A stretch of 64,000 bases of DNA. It comes from Thioalkalivibrio thiocyanodenitrificans ARhD 1. Lineage in GTDB: Bacteria > Pseudomonadota > Gammaproteobacteria > Ectothiorhodospirales > Ectothiorhodospiraceae. This document shows, in pieces, positions 10,049 through 17,829 of the stretch. Position 1 is the first letter of the stretch; every line of letters starts with the position of its first letter. The stretch covers positions 445,583 to 509,582 of the forward strand of contig NZ_KB900536.1 of assembly GCF_000378965.1 (NCBI RefSeq). Direction: 5' to 3'. The translations under genes were made by a program, and so were the position numbers. The notes beneath the pieces were generated by a model. The model saw only the letters and a program-made list of their open reading frames with translations, searched no databases and was not told the DNA's origin.

Positions 10049-11771
10049 GCACGCGCGAAGGGCGGCCGGCCGGCCGCTCAGGGTCGTGCTGTGCTGGCAT
10101 ATGCATCAGCCCCAGTACCGGGATGTGGAGAACCGCCGCTACGCGCTGCCCTGGACCTACCTTCACGCCATCAAGGATTACGTGGACATGGCGGCCCACC
10201 TGGAGGCGGCCCCGGATGCGCGGGCAGTGGTCAACTTCGCCCCGGTGCTGCTGGAGCAGATCGAAGACTACGCCGCGCAGGTGCGGGACCATCTGGCGCG
10301 GGGCGAGGAGATCCGGGATCCCCTGCTGTCGGCCCTGGCCGGCGACCATATGCCCGACGATCCGGCCGGGCGCAGGGCCCTGGCGGAAGCCTGCCTCCAT
10401 GCCAATCACAAGCATCTGATCGAGCCGTTTCCGCACTTTCACGTTCTGGTGCAGATGGCCCAATGGCTGTGCGATCAGCCGGCGGGGTTCCTGTATCAGT
10501 CCGAGGGTTTCTTCGCCGACCTGGTGACGTGGTATCACCTGGCGTGGCTCGGCGAGACGGTGCGGCGCGAGGATGCCCGGGTCCAGTCGCTTATGGACAA
10601 GGGCCAGCAGTTCAGTCTCCAGGACCGCCGCTGTCTGCTTGAGGTCATCGGGGAGATCCTTGGCGAGGTGGTGTCGCGTTACCGCCAGTTGGCCGAACAG
10701 GGGCGGGTGGAGCTGTCCTTCAGCCCCTATGCCCACCCCATCGTGCCACTGCTGCTGGATCTGCGCGCGGCGCGCGAGGCCGTGCCGGACGCGCCGCTGC
10801 CCCGGTGCCGCGCCTATCCGGGCGGCGAGGAACGGGTGCGCTGGCACCTGGAGCGGGGGCTCGAGGTCTTCGAGCGGCACTTCGGCAGGCGCCCAGACGG
10901 CTGCTGGCCGTCCGAGGGAGGTGTAAGTACGGCCACGTTACGGCTGCTTGCGGAGTACGGCATTCGCTGGACCGCGAGCGGGGAAAACGTGCTGGCCAAC
11001 AGCCTGCGCGAGGCGGGAATGCTCGAGGATGGCGAGGACCGCGGCTGGTTGCACCGGCCTTACGTGCTGGAAGGCGCCGATACCGTCTGCTTCTTCCGGG
11101 ACGACGGCCTGTCCGACGCCATCGGGTTCAGGTATGCCGACTGGCATGCGGATGATGCGGTGGGTGAGTTCATTCATCACCTGGAGAACATCGCGGCGCA
11201 GGGCGTTGATCCGGATACGGTGGTGTCCGTGATCCTGGATGGCGAGAATGCCTGGGAATACTACCCGGCCAATGGTTACCACTTTCTCCAGACCCTCTAT
11301 GCCCGGCTCTCGGCGCACCCCGGATTGCAGATGACCACGTTCTCGGAGTGCCTGGGGGACCTGCCGGGTACCACGAGCCTGTCCCGTGTCGTGGCGGGAA
11401 GCTGGGTCCATGGCAGTTTCTCCACCTGGATCGGCGATGCGGAAAAGAACCGGGGATGGGAGATGCTCGTCGAGGCCAAGCAGCGGCTGGACGCGGCGAT
11501 CCGCGAAGGGCGCCTGGGCGGCGATCGCCTGGAACAGGCCCTGGAACAACTGGCCATCTGCGAGGGTTCGGACTGGTGCTGGTGGTTCGGCGACTACAAT
11601 CCGGCCTCGGTGGTGAGCGAGTTCGAGCGCCTGTACCGACATCATCTGTCCGTGCTCTATCACCTGATCGACGAACCCGTGCCCGAGAGTCTGACCCGGG
11701 TGTTCACCCATGGCGGCGGGCATCCGGCGGCAGGCGGCACCATGCGGCGCGGCACCGCCGGTCACAACTGA
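10038..11771 (+). CDS. GH57-family glycoside hydrolase / glucanotransferase
   Basis: A 577-residue GH57 protein. Conserved motif 1 is HMHQPQY near residue 20, motif 3 [10 protein letters not shown] near residue 295 carries the nucleophile Glu, and motif 4 [11 protein letters not shown] near residue 400 the acid/base Asp. GH57 enzymes act on alpha-glucans (amylase, amylopullulanase, branching or 4-alpha-glucanotransferase). Its place between glgC and malQ points to glycogen or maltodextrin remodelling. The ATG at 10038 overlaps the glgC end; earlier in-frame codons lie within glgC. The exact activity cannot be assigned. Confidence 0.85.
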   Translation: MCAEHARRAAGRPLRVVLCWHMHQPQYRDVENRRYALPWTYLHAIKDYVDMAAHLEAAPDARAVVNFAPVLLEQIEDYAAQVRDHLARGEEIRDPLLSALAGDHMPDDPAGRRALAEACLHANHKHLIEPFPHFHVLVQMAQWLCDQPAGFLYQSEGFFADLVTWYHLAWLGETVRREDARVQSLMDKGQQFSLQDRRCLLEVIGEILGEVVSRYRQLAEQGRVELSFSPYAHPIVPLLLDLRAAREAVPDAPLPRCRAYPGGEERVRWHLERGLEVFERHFGRRPDGCWPSEGGVSTATLRLLAEYGIRWTASGENVLANSLREAGMLEDGEDRGWLHRPYVLEGADTVCFFRDDGLSDAIGFRYADWHADDAVGEFIHHLENIAAQGVDPDTVVSVILDGENAWEYYPANGYHFLQTLYARLSAHPGLQMTTFSECLGDLPGTTSLSRVVAGSWVHGSFSTWIGDAEKNRGWEMLVEAKQRLDAAIREGRLGGDRLEQALEQLAICEGSDWCWWFGDYNPASVVSEFERLYRHHLSVLYHLIDEPVPESLTRVFTHGGGHPAAGGTMRRGTAGHN

Positions 11772-11832
11772 AGCGACCGAGACGCGGATATGCCGATCCC
11801 CAGGCCCGCGACAACGATATCCGGGAGGATGC

Positions 11833-13338
11833 GTGCCCAGAACCCATGAAACCCCATCCCCCCTGGACCAGCGCCGTGCCGGCGTCCTGCTGCATCCCAC
11901 GTCGCTACCGGGGCCGGGACCCGTGGGCACCCTGGGCCTCGATGCCCTGCGCTTCGTGGAGTTTCTTCAGGCCGCGGGCCTGACCGTCTGGCAGATGCTG
12001 CCCCTGTCGCAGCCGCACGATGACGGCTCACCGTACCAGTGCATGTCCGTCAATGCGGGAAATATCGATCTGATCTGTCAGCGATCCCTGGTGGAGTGGG
12101 GCTGGCTGGACGCCACGGACGAAGACATCGGCCGGCGCAACCCGTTCCATTGCGAACAGCTGCGCCTGGCCCGCCAGGGGTTTCTTGCGGTGGCGGAGGA
12201 TTCGGAGCGGGAAGGTTTCCAGCACTTCGTTCAACAGCACGCCCACTGGCTGGAGGACTACGCCCTCTATCTGGCTCTGAAGCAGGAACACGGCGGACGT
12301 CCCTGGTGGCAGTGGGACGCCGCGCTTCGTGACCGGCACACGGGGGCGCTGCACAAGGTGCGCAAGCGGCTGGATGAAGTGCTCGACCAGTATCGCTTCG
12401 AGCAGTACGTATTCTATCGCCAGTGGGGTCTGCTCAAGGAAGCAGCCAACGCACGGGGGATCCTGCTGTTCGGTGACATGCCCATCTTCGTGGCACACGA
12501 CAGCGCCGATGTCTGGGCCCACCGATGTCTGTTCGATCTCGATGATGCCGGCCAGCCCCGAAGCGTGGCCGGCGTGCCCCCGGACTATTTCTCGGCCACC
12601 GGCCAGCGCTGGGGCAATCCCCATTACGACTGGACACGCATGCAGGCGGAAGGCTTTCAATGGTGGATCGAGCGCATCGCCTCGCAGCTGGAACTGGTGG
12701 ACCTGATGCGTATCGATCATTTCCGCGGTTTCGAGGCCTACTGGTCCATCCCGGCCGATGAGCCCACGGCCATGAACGGGCAATGGGTCGAAGCGCCGGG
12801 CGAGGCGTTGTTCCGGACGCTGAAGCAGCGCTTCGGCCGCCTGCCCCTGGTGGCCGAGGACCTGGGCGTGATCACGCCGGAGGTGGAGGCGTTGCGCGAC
12901 GGATTCGGCCTCCCCGGCATGAAGATTCTGCAGTTTGCTTTTGAGGGCGGGGCGGACAATCCCTATCTGCCCCATGCCCACGAATCCAACTGCGTCGTCT
13001 ATACGGGCACCCACGACAACGACACCACGGTAGGATGGTTCCAGTCCTGTGACGAGGGACTGCGGAACCATGTGCTGGACTACCTGGGCCAGCCCGCCGA
13101 GCCCATGCCCTGGCCGCTCGTGCGCAGTGCATTCGCGTCCGTGGCGCGTCTGGCCGTGGTTCCCCTCCAGGACCTCCTGGGTCTCGATGCGCGCCACCGC
13201 ATGAACGTGCCCGGGACCACCGAGGGCAACTGGACCTGGCGTTTCACCTGGGATCAGTTCGAGGATGGACTCGACGAAAAGGTGAGGGCAATGGCGGCCA
13301 TGTACGGCAGGACACCCCAGGCGAAGTCGGAAGGGTGA
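11833..13338 (+). CDS. malQ: 4-alpha-glucanotransferase (amylomaltase, GH77)
   Basis: Disproportionates maltodextrins. The 501-residue protein has RAGVLLHPTSLPGP, the substrate-binding GDMPIFVAHDSADVWAH, the nucleophile region LMRIDHFRGFEAYW, PLVAEDLGVITPEV with the acid/base Glu, and YTGTHDNDTTVGW. The start is taken as GTG at 11833, four bases after a GGGAGGA; frames upstream do not resemble the family. It ends the glgC operon, and its stop codon lies at the edge of a 20-bp perfect inverted repeat that could terminate transcription. Confidence 0.95.
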   Translation: MPRTHETPSPLDQRRAGVLLHPTSLPGPGPVGTLGLDALRFVEFLQAAGLTVWQMLPLSQPHDDGSPYQCMSVNAGNIDLICQRSLVEWGWLDATDEDIGRRNPFHCEQLRLARQGFLAVAEDSEREGFQHFVQQHAHWLEDYALYLALKQEHGGRPWWQWDAALRDRHTGALHKVRKRLDEVLDQYRFEQYVFYRQWGLLKEAANARGILLFGDMPIFVAHDSADVWAHRCLFDLDDAGQPRSVAGVPPDYFSATGQRWGNPHYDWTRMQAEGFQWWIERIASQLELVDLMRIDHFRGFEAYWSIPADEPTAMNGQWVEAPGEALFRTLKQRFGRLPLVAEDLGVITPEVEALRDGFGLPGMKILQFAFEGGADNPYLPHAHESNCVVYTGTHDNDTTVGWFQSCDEGLRNHVLDYLGQPAEPMPWPLVRSAFASVARLAVVPLQDLLGLDARHRMNVPGTTEGNWTWRFTWDQFEDGLDEKVRAMAAMYGRTPQAKSEG

Positions 13339-13392
13339 ATTGGGAAGTGCGAAGTCGAGGTCTTTCCCCTCCCACTTCCCAATTCACCCTTC
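13330..13392. repeat. 20-bp perfect inverted repeat after malQ
   Basis: Arms at 13330-13349 and 13373-13392 are exact complements (core GGGTGAATTGGGAAGTG / CACTTCCCAATTCACCC), with a 23-nt spacer. The left arm includes the malQ stop. There is no U-run, so it is either a non-canonical terminator or a dispersed intergenic repeat. Confidence 0.7.
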
Positions 13393-13399
13393 GTACTTA

Positions 13400-13474
13400 T
13401 AGTGTCGTGTCCCATGAATATCCTGCGTTTCAGAGCCCCGCTGAAACGCAGGATATTTATGGGAGACGACACTA
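13400..13474. mobile_element. 75-bp TA-flanked palindrome, MITE-like
   Basis: Two 34-nt arms (13400-13433 and 13441-13474) are inverted copies with only two mismatches around a 7-nt loop AGCCCCG. The element begins and ends with TA (outer bases TAGTGTCGT and ACGACACTA). TA flanks are what IS630/mariner-type insertion produces, and Correia-like MITEs have this form. The last three bases (CTA) are the stop codon TAG of the DsrE-like gene on the minus strand. No transposase is encoded. Confidence 0.6.
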
Positions 13475-13984
13475 GGGTATCGCCACCAGACCATAGCCCT
13501 GCTGCTGGAAGCCGATCAGGGTGATGAAGGTGTTGTCCACCACGTTCACTGCCTCCAGCACGCCGTCAACCGGCACCTCGAATCGATCCATGGCCACCTT
13601 GCAGGCCTCGATGCGGATATGACGCGCGTCCAGGGCTGCCACCGCATCCGCAATCTCCTCGGCGACGATCTGGTCCGCATGGGGAATGGGGCTGCGGTCG
13701 CTGCGCAGGTAGCGTACCGCGCCGCCACGCATGGCCACGACGATGCGTCGATCCAGACCCATCTCCTTCAGATCCTCGTCCATCTGCGCCACCAGTTGCA
13801 GATAGCGCAGCACCGTGGCGGGTTCCCCGTGGCTCAGATCCACCACACCGCGGAACTCTTCCACGCCCTCGAGAGACACATACCCGCCCGTACCGGCGGA
13901 TCCGGAGGCAAGGGCAGGGCCGGCCATCAGGGCCAGCACCAGACACAGGGATCGGAACGTGAGGGTGGGGCGTTGCGGGCTCAT
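13472..13984 (-). CDS. secreted DsrE/DsrF-like protein
   Basis: A 170-residue protein with a Sec signal peptide (hydrophobic core LCLVLALMAGPALA ending ALA-S near residue 28). The mature part resembles the DsrE fold: GVVDLSHGEPATVLRYLQLV, RIVVAMRGGAVRYL, then the helix and strand ARHIRIEACKVAM. DsrE proteins carry or relay sulfur species; periplasmic relatives are common in sulfur-oxidising bacteria. The only Cys in the mature part is in EACKVAM. The ATG at 13984 has AGGAG upstream. Its stop codon comes from the adjacent palindromic element. Substrate not established. Confidence 0.65.
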   Translation of the reverse strand: MSPQRPTLTFRSLCLVLALMAGPALASGSAGTGGYVSLEGVEEFRGVVDLSHGEPATVLRYLQLVAQMDEDLKEMGLDRRIVVAMRGGAVRYLRSDRSPIPHADQIVAEEIADAVAALDARHIRIEACKVAMDRFEVPVDGVLEAVNVVDNTFITLIGFQQQGYGLVAIP

Positions 13985-14154
13985 GAATGGCTCCTGTTCA
14001 GGTGGGGGTCGGGGCCCTGCCGGATGAAGGGCGGCGCGCAGGCAGCCAGTGTAAGGGATGCTGCGAAGCGCCACGTCTGGTGCGGTTGATCCGGGTCAGA
14101 TTCAGGAGAGAGTGCGGACCCCTGGATCCGCCGCGGTACGGGCGTGGCGGCCGC

Positions 14155-14182
14155 TTTACTCCGGGCGGGATTGCTTTAGACT
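14155..14182 (+). promoter_or_regulatory. sigma70 promoter of tRNA-Leu
   Basis: TTTACT (14155-14160), a 16-nt spacer and TAGACT (14177-14182), placing the start just before the tRNA 5' end at 14194. Confidence 0.55.
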
Positions 14183-14193
14183 ATCCGTCCCCG

Positions 14194-14280
14194 GCCGGGA
14201 TGGCGGAACTGGTAGACGCGCCGGACTCAAAATCCGGTTCTGGCAACAGAGTGCGAGTTCGATTCTCGCTCCCGGCACCA
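14194..14280 (+). tRNA. tRNA-Leu (anticodon CAA)
   Basis: An 87-nt class II tRNA. The acceptor is GCCGGGA/TCCCGGC, the D-arm contains the leucine-type ACTGGTAGACGC, the anticodon stem CCGGA/TCCGG holds the loop CTCAAAA (anticodon CAA, codon TTG), a long variable arm is present, and the T-arm is GCGAGTTCGATTCTCGC. CCA is encoded. The 3' 59 nt are duplicated at 23264-23322, so this gene is the attachment site of the adjacent element and remains intact after integration. Confidence 0.96.
14222..14280 (+). repeat. attL: 59-bp tRNA-Leu 3' end direct repeat
   Basis: From the anticodon stem to the CCA end of tRNA-Leu. An identical 59-bp copy is at 23264-23322; similarity stops on both sides. This is the usual tRNA-gene target of a tyrosine recombinase. 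Confidence 0.93.
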
Positions 14281-14342
14281 CATATAAAACAAGAAGTTAC
14301 GGACTATCGGGCTAGGCAGGGAATCAGACTCACGGAAGGGCA

Positions 14343-14361
14343 TGTAACCCATATGTAACCC
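14343..14361 (+). promoter_or_regulatory. putative integrase arm-type site (left)
   Basis: TGTAACCCATATGTAACCC, itself two TGTAACCC units 11 bp apart, lies 63 bp inside attL. The same 19 bp are at 23139-23157 near attR. A further GGGTTACA is at 14388-14395. Such repeats near both ends fit arm-type binding sites of the integrase. Confidence 0.55.
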
Positions 14362-14397
14362 AGTTTGAACCTGCAATAGCCTGCATCGGGTTACACT

Positions 14398-14661
14398 TCA
14401 CCCCGGGCCGCCTTCGCCCCCAATGCCGACGCCCACAGGGAAGTCAGCGCACGCGTTGGCGGTCCACCCTCTCCAGGCTGCAATGGCCGCAGCGTGTGCC
14501 GTGAGTTCGCCACGGATCACGGATTCGGCAAGCTGCGGGTTGTCGCGCTTGAGGCGTGAGATTAGGTATTGCTGGGAGTCACCATGCTTCAACCTGATAT
14601 TATCAGCTTGCCTCCTAGCCCCACCATGTCCTTTCGCTGGCTCCACCTGCTCCAGCAGCAT
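14398..14661 (-). CDS. small protein at the left end of the element, unknown function
   Basis: An 87-residue protein. The middle reads YLISRLKRDNPQLAESVIRG and then LTAHAAAIAAW, a pattern seen at the C-terminus of many small proteins of mobile elements; function not known. AAGGAG lies 10 nt before the ATG at 14661; a GTG 33 nt upstream is an alternative start. It lies beyond the terminator of the capsid operon, so it must have its own promoter or depend on readthrough. Confidence 0.45.
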   Translation of the reverse strand: MLLEQVEPAKGHGGARRQADNIRLKHGDSQQYLISRLKRDNPQLAESVIRGELTAHAAAIAAWRGWTANACADFPVGVGIGGEGGPG

Positions 14662-14698
14662 GGCCCGGCACTCCTTGTCCTGCCCGCCTTGCACCCAT

Positions 14699-14732
14699 AA
14701 AAAAGCCGCCCGGCATCACGCAAGGCGGCTTT
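14699..14732 (-). terminator. intrinsic terminator of the protease-capsid operon
   Basis: On the minus strand a 9-bp stem AAAGCCGCC/GGCGGCTTT with a 13-nt loop is followed by further T residues (TTTTTT in all), 44 nt after the capsid gene stop. Confidence 0.88.
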
Positions 14733-14775
14733 ACCCTTCGGGCAGGCCGGGTCAGCCCACAGGGTTTACTCGCCC

Positions 14776-15888
14776 TTAGAAGCTACCATGCACAATCGCA
14801 GTCGGAAGGATCACGGTCACCGTGCTGCGCATCTCCGCCCGAATCGTCACCAGGTTCCGCTGGACGTTGGTTTCGTCCTGCTCGAACATCTCCACGGTGA
14901 CATTCTGCCGATCCCACAGAATGGCCGCCCGGTTGAAGTCGGCCACCAAGAACTGACCTTGCGGCATGGAGTTCGACGGCACCACGGGAAGCCCCCACAG
15001 CATCGCAGCAGAGGCCGCAGGGCCGCCCATAAGGTAGCGGTCCTCGTTATCCTTCAGGCGCGTGATTGCTCGCCAGTCAGCGACGTTCAGCACGATGCCG
15101 GAGGCGGAATAATCCGCCACCTCCACCTGCTCGATTGCCCGTGACAGGGTATCCAGGTGGGTATCGCCGGTGGCGGGTCCGGTGAAGGCGGTTGCGTTCT
15201 GGATCAGGCCGGACATATTCGACCCGGTGCCGTTGCCGGTAAGCACCTGCACTTCCTCGGCCAGCCCGACCCCGTAACGCATCCGCCGATCCAGGTAGAG
15301 GCCCAAGGCGGCCTGATCGCTCAATGCCTGCTTGGATACCTTGATGAAGTGCGCGATGGTGCGCACGGGGGCCTCGATCAGTTCAAAGGTCAGATCCGTT
15401 TCGGCCTTCTCGGCACCCTCGGACGCCTGGGGCGCGGCATTGTTGGAGAACGCCAGTTCCCGCGTGACCTCCACCAGGTTGGAATCCGCCTGCATGACCG
15501 GCAGCAGGTCGCGGATACGCAAGGACCGCTCGGCAGGCATGACAATACCGGGCATCCGGGTCGCGGGACTGAGCGTTGACCCGGGCTGTGCAGGGGAACC
15601 TTCATCGCCGGTAAGCGTGTTCTTCGACAGCAGGTCCACGTCCAAGCTCATTTTCACATGCTTGGCGTTGCCCGAGGCCAGGGCCTTGAACTGCTCGGAC
15701 TCCACCACGGCGCGTCCGAAGTCATGCACGGTCCCGGAGTTCGCGGGACGCATCCCGCCAGCGCCTTTTTGCTCGACCTCGTGAAGCCGATTCTGCAACT
15801 CGTGGACGGCCTCGCCCATGGTTTTGATCTTGCCGCCGAACTGCTCAACGGCGGCCTTGTTTTCTTCGATAATCTGCTTGAGTTCCAT
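14776..15888 (-). CDS. HK97-fold major capsid protein
   Basis: A 370-residue phage major capsid protein (HK97 gp5 family). An N-terminal helical, Glu/Gln-rich scaffold-like region (~1-60) precedes the capsid fold. Family segments include RIRDLLPVMQADSNLVEVTRE, HFIKVSKQALSDQAAL, the E-loop to spine region RRMRYGVGLAEEVQVLTGNG, LWGLPVVPSNSMP and the C-terminal QDETNVQRNLVTIRAE. It is the last gene after the protease (13 bp apart) and is followed by a strong terminator. It should form the icosahedral shell; no scaffold or decoration gene is seen. Confidence 0.93.
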   Translation of the reverse strand: MELKQIIEENKAAVEQFGGKIKTMGEAVHELQNRLHEVEQKGAGGMRPANSGTVHDFGRAVVESEQFKALASGNAKHVKMSLDVDLLSKNTLTGDEGSPAQPGSTLSPATRMPGIVMPAERSLRIRDLLPVMQADSNLVEVTRELAFSNNAAPQASEGAEKAETDLTFELIEAPVRTIAHFIKVSKQALSDQAALGLYLDRRMRYGVGLAEEVQVLTGNGTGSNMSGLIQNATAFTGPATGDTHLDTLSRAIEQVEVADYSASGIVLNVADWRAITRLKDNEDRYLMGGPAASAAMLWGLPVVPSNSMPQGQFLVADFNRAAILWDRQNVTVEMFEQDETNVQRNLVTIRAEMRSTVTVILPTAIVHGSF

Positions 15889-15901
15889 CGTTCGTACTCC
15901 G

Positions 15902-16531
15902 TCAGGAAGCGAATAGGTTGTTCAGTTCGCGCAGTGCCTCGGCCAGTTCTTCGGCCTCGGCCTGCTCATCGGTTTTGAGAAGTTCGCGGTAGCCGCCGGA
16001 CATGAGCCGTTTGGCCTGTCTGGCGGACAAGCCGACTTCGCGCAAGGCGGATTCCAGGGTGCGCGGGGAAGTGATATCCACGGACAGATTCTTGACCCCG
16101 GTCAGACGGGCACCAGCAGCCGCAGGGACACCCACAAAGCTAATCTCGAATAGATCCAGCTTCTTCAGTATCCGGGCACCATGCGCATAGTCCGCGCCAC
16201 CCTCGGCAAGCCTGAAGCCGATGGACAGGCCAACGGCGTCTGCCTTCGATAGCTCGTAAGCTTCACGTCCGGCGTCTGTCTTTAGCGCGAGTTGACCGCG
16301 TACCAGCAGCCCGGCGTCCGTCTCGCGCACCTCGGACCACTTGCCCGCAACTTTCGATTGATCGTGGTGAAGCAGCATCGCCGGGAGGCGCTTTTTTAGG
16401 GTGTCGCTAAACGCACCAGGCATCACCACGTCGCCCTGGGCATCCTGCTCGCCATAGGGCGATGCAATGCCTTCCACGATGCCTTGCGGCGTGGTCGCGG
16501 CCTTGAGTTCAAACAGGAGATTTTCAGTCAT
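15902..16531 (-). CDS. HK97-family prohead maturation protease
   Basis: A 209-residue serine protease (U35/HK97 family) that cleaves the scaffold domain of the capsid protein during head maturation. Family motifs are GIASPYGEQDAQGDVVMPGAF, the His in AMLLHHDQS, the Ser in AVGLSIGF, and LFEISFVGVPA. The C-terminal ~60 residues are charged and probably bind the shell. It is the first gene of a two-gene operon with the capsid gene, behind the promoter at 16649-16676 with a ~115-nt leader. The ATG at 16531 follows a GGAGAGG. Confidence 0.93.
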   Translation of the reverse strand: MTENLLFELKAATTPQGIVEGIASPYGEQDAQGDVVMPGAFSDTLKKRLPAMLLHHDQSKVAGKWSEVRETDAGLLVRGQLALKTDAGREAYELSKADAVGLSIGFRLAEGGADYAHGARILKKLDLFEISFVGVPAAAGARLTGVKNLSVDITSPRTLESALREVGLSARQAKRLMSGGYRELLKTDEQAEAEELAEALRELNNLFAS

Positions 16532-16648
16532 GGCGACCTCTCCACAGTTAAACGTCCGGCGTTGCCGGTCCTGTGCAGTGCGTCGCGCACTCGCTCCGGT
16601 GGGTCTGGCCTCGCACGTCGCGCACGGGCCAGCGGGAGCAATACTGTA

Positions 16649-16676
16649 AGTTTATACACTGCCCGGGCATTGTCAA
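16649..16676 (-). promoter_or_regulatory. strong sigma70-type promoter for protease-capsid operon
   Basis: On the minus strand: a perfect TTGACA (16676-16671), a 16-nt spacer and TAAACT (16654-16649). The spacer contains the palindrome TGCCCGGGCA (16660-16669), a possible operator. The TGA stop of the upstream 84-aa gene is inside the -35 hexamer. Confidence 0.68.
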
Positions 16677-16927
16677 TGCTCCTTGGGTGCCAGCAGGTCA
16701 TGAATGCGCTCATCGGCAACGGTCAGCAGCCGGGCAGCGGCCTGGGGTTCACCCGACTCGATATGCTCAACGGCACGGCGGAAGGTGAGTTCCGCCATCT
16801 GCAAACTGAGCGCCTGGATATGTATTGTTTTCTCCAGCAGCGTCATGGGGCCTTGCCAGGACTCCGGCAGTGTCTCGCGTGGCGGGGACTCGGGAATCAA
16901 CTCGTTTACGTCCGCGTAATCACTCAT
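16673..16927 (-). CDS. 84-aa element protein, unknown function
   Basis: Starts MSDYADVNELIPESPP at the ATG 16927, overlapping the 55-aa gene upstream by 8 bp. The rest is predicted helical (LLEKTIHIQALSLQMAELTF). No recognised domain. It is in the position where the large terminase and portal genes stand in HK97-type head modules. Its stop lies within the promoter of the protease gene. Confidence 0.6.
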   Translation of the reverse strand: MSDYADVNELIPESPPRETLPESWQGPMTLLEKTIHIQALSLQMAELTFRRAVEHIESGEPQAAARLLTVADERIHDLLAPKEH

Positions 16928-17087
16928 CGGCGGCACCCTCCAGGGCAGCGCGGATATCCCGGGCCAGGGTCTTGAGTGAGTCCGTAAGGTCGGGCACGGA
17001 CTGCGCGAAGTTCTCGGCCTTCACCTCCAGCGCGGTCAAGGCGGAACCCTCGGCAATGGCGTTCCAATCGGGTGTCTTGTCACTCAT
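16920..17087 (-). CDS. 55-aa element protein, unknown function
   Basis: A small acidic helical protein beginning MSDKTPDWNAIAEGSALT. Its start overlaps the 108-aa gene by 8 bp and its stop overlaps the 84-aa gene, so the three genes form one translation-coupled string. GGAGAG is 9 nt before the ATG at 17087; another ATG at 17102 is in frame. No recognised domain. Confidence 0.55.
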   Translation of the reverse strand: MSDKTPDWNAIAEGSALTALEVKAENFAQSVPDLTDSLKTLARDIRAALEGAADE

Positions 17088-17406
17088 GGTCAAGCTCTCC
17101 ATCGGTCAGCAGCCCGTGACGGGCCAGATACTCACGCTCGGCCTCAGCCTCGGGGCGCGGCTCCGGGGCATCAAACTTCCACCAGGCGTAGGGCCTTGTC
17201 CCGGGGTTCGCCTTGATCCACTCGGGCAGCAACACGTCCCGGTGACGTTGCCAGTCCAGGCGCATCCGGTCGTCGTCGCAAACCGTCTCCGGCAGGTAGG
17301 TGTGATAGCCAAGTCCCGCCAGCAGGCACGGGCCGTTGAGCAATTCGGACCGGCACCAATCGTCCAGGGCACCGCCCCGCCTCTGTCGTGTTCTGTTCGT
17401 CGGCAT
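17080..17406 (-). CDS. 108-aa element protein, unknown function
   Basis: Begins at the ATG 17406, one base after the terminase-like gene stop. The middle has RPYAWWKFDAPEPR followed by EAEREYLARHGLLTDGE, a tryptophan-rich segment I recall from other prophage and satellite genes without a named function. The conserved look and tight spacing next to the small terminase suggest a packaging or head-assembly role, which is inference only. Confidence 0.65.
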   Translation of the reverse strand: MPTNRTRQRRGGALDDWCRSELLNGPCLLAGLGYHTYLPETVCDDDRMRLDWQRHRDVLLPEWIKANPGTRPYAWWKFDAPEPRPEAEAEREYLARHGLLTDGELDHE

Positions 17407-17407
17407 A

Positions 17408-17719
17408 TCAGGCCACCATCGGCGGGCGGCCCACCGCCTGCAAAGGCTCGACGTCGAAATTCATCTGGCGCATCGTGGCCGCCAGCTGCTTTTCGGCATC
17501 GCGGATCGTCGCCAGCAACGGATGCGCCTTGCCATCGACCACCAGACCCTCCCGGGCCACAATCTCGCGGGCTTCACGGGCCAACTGGTGCGCCCGGCAA
17601 AGCTGGTGCAGCAACACAAGCCCAGGCGCGTCCTGAATATCGAAATCGTCACGCAGCCGCACGAATATGTCCGCCTCGGGTGCGGCCAGTGTTTCAGGTG
17701 GTGCAAATCTGTTCTTCAT
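17408..17719 (-). CDS. P27-like phage terminase small subunit
   Basis: A 103-residue protein. The segment LLHQLCRAHQLAREAREIVAREGLVVDGKAHPL followed by IRDAEKQLAATMRQM matches the pattern of P27-family small terminases (helical core, then a VxGKAHP turn, then a helix). This subunit would recognise the element's pac or cos site. A strong ribosome site AAGGAGAAGAAGG precedes the ATG. No large terminase follows; the next gene is the 108-aa protein. The N-terminus is shorter than in full-length family members. Confidence 0.6.
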   Translation of the reverse strand: MKNRFAPPETLAAPEADIFVRLRDDFDIQDAPGLVLLHQLCRAHQLAREAREIVAREGLVVDGKAHPLLATIRDAEKQLAATMRQMNFDVEPLQAVGRPPMVA

Positions 17720-17829
17720 GCCTTCTTCTCCTTACCCGCGCACGCGGGAATCCTTAGTTGCGATAATTCGTGACTTCCCCTTGCGGTCCTTCAGGCGTTG
17801 CCATTCCACTTTCGGACACCCCCTCCCCC

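Noticed and set aside
13400-13474. 75-bp palindrome as an ordinary intrinsic terminator
   Set aside because: No U-run follows on either strand, the arms are far longer than needed, and both ends carry TA.
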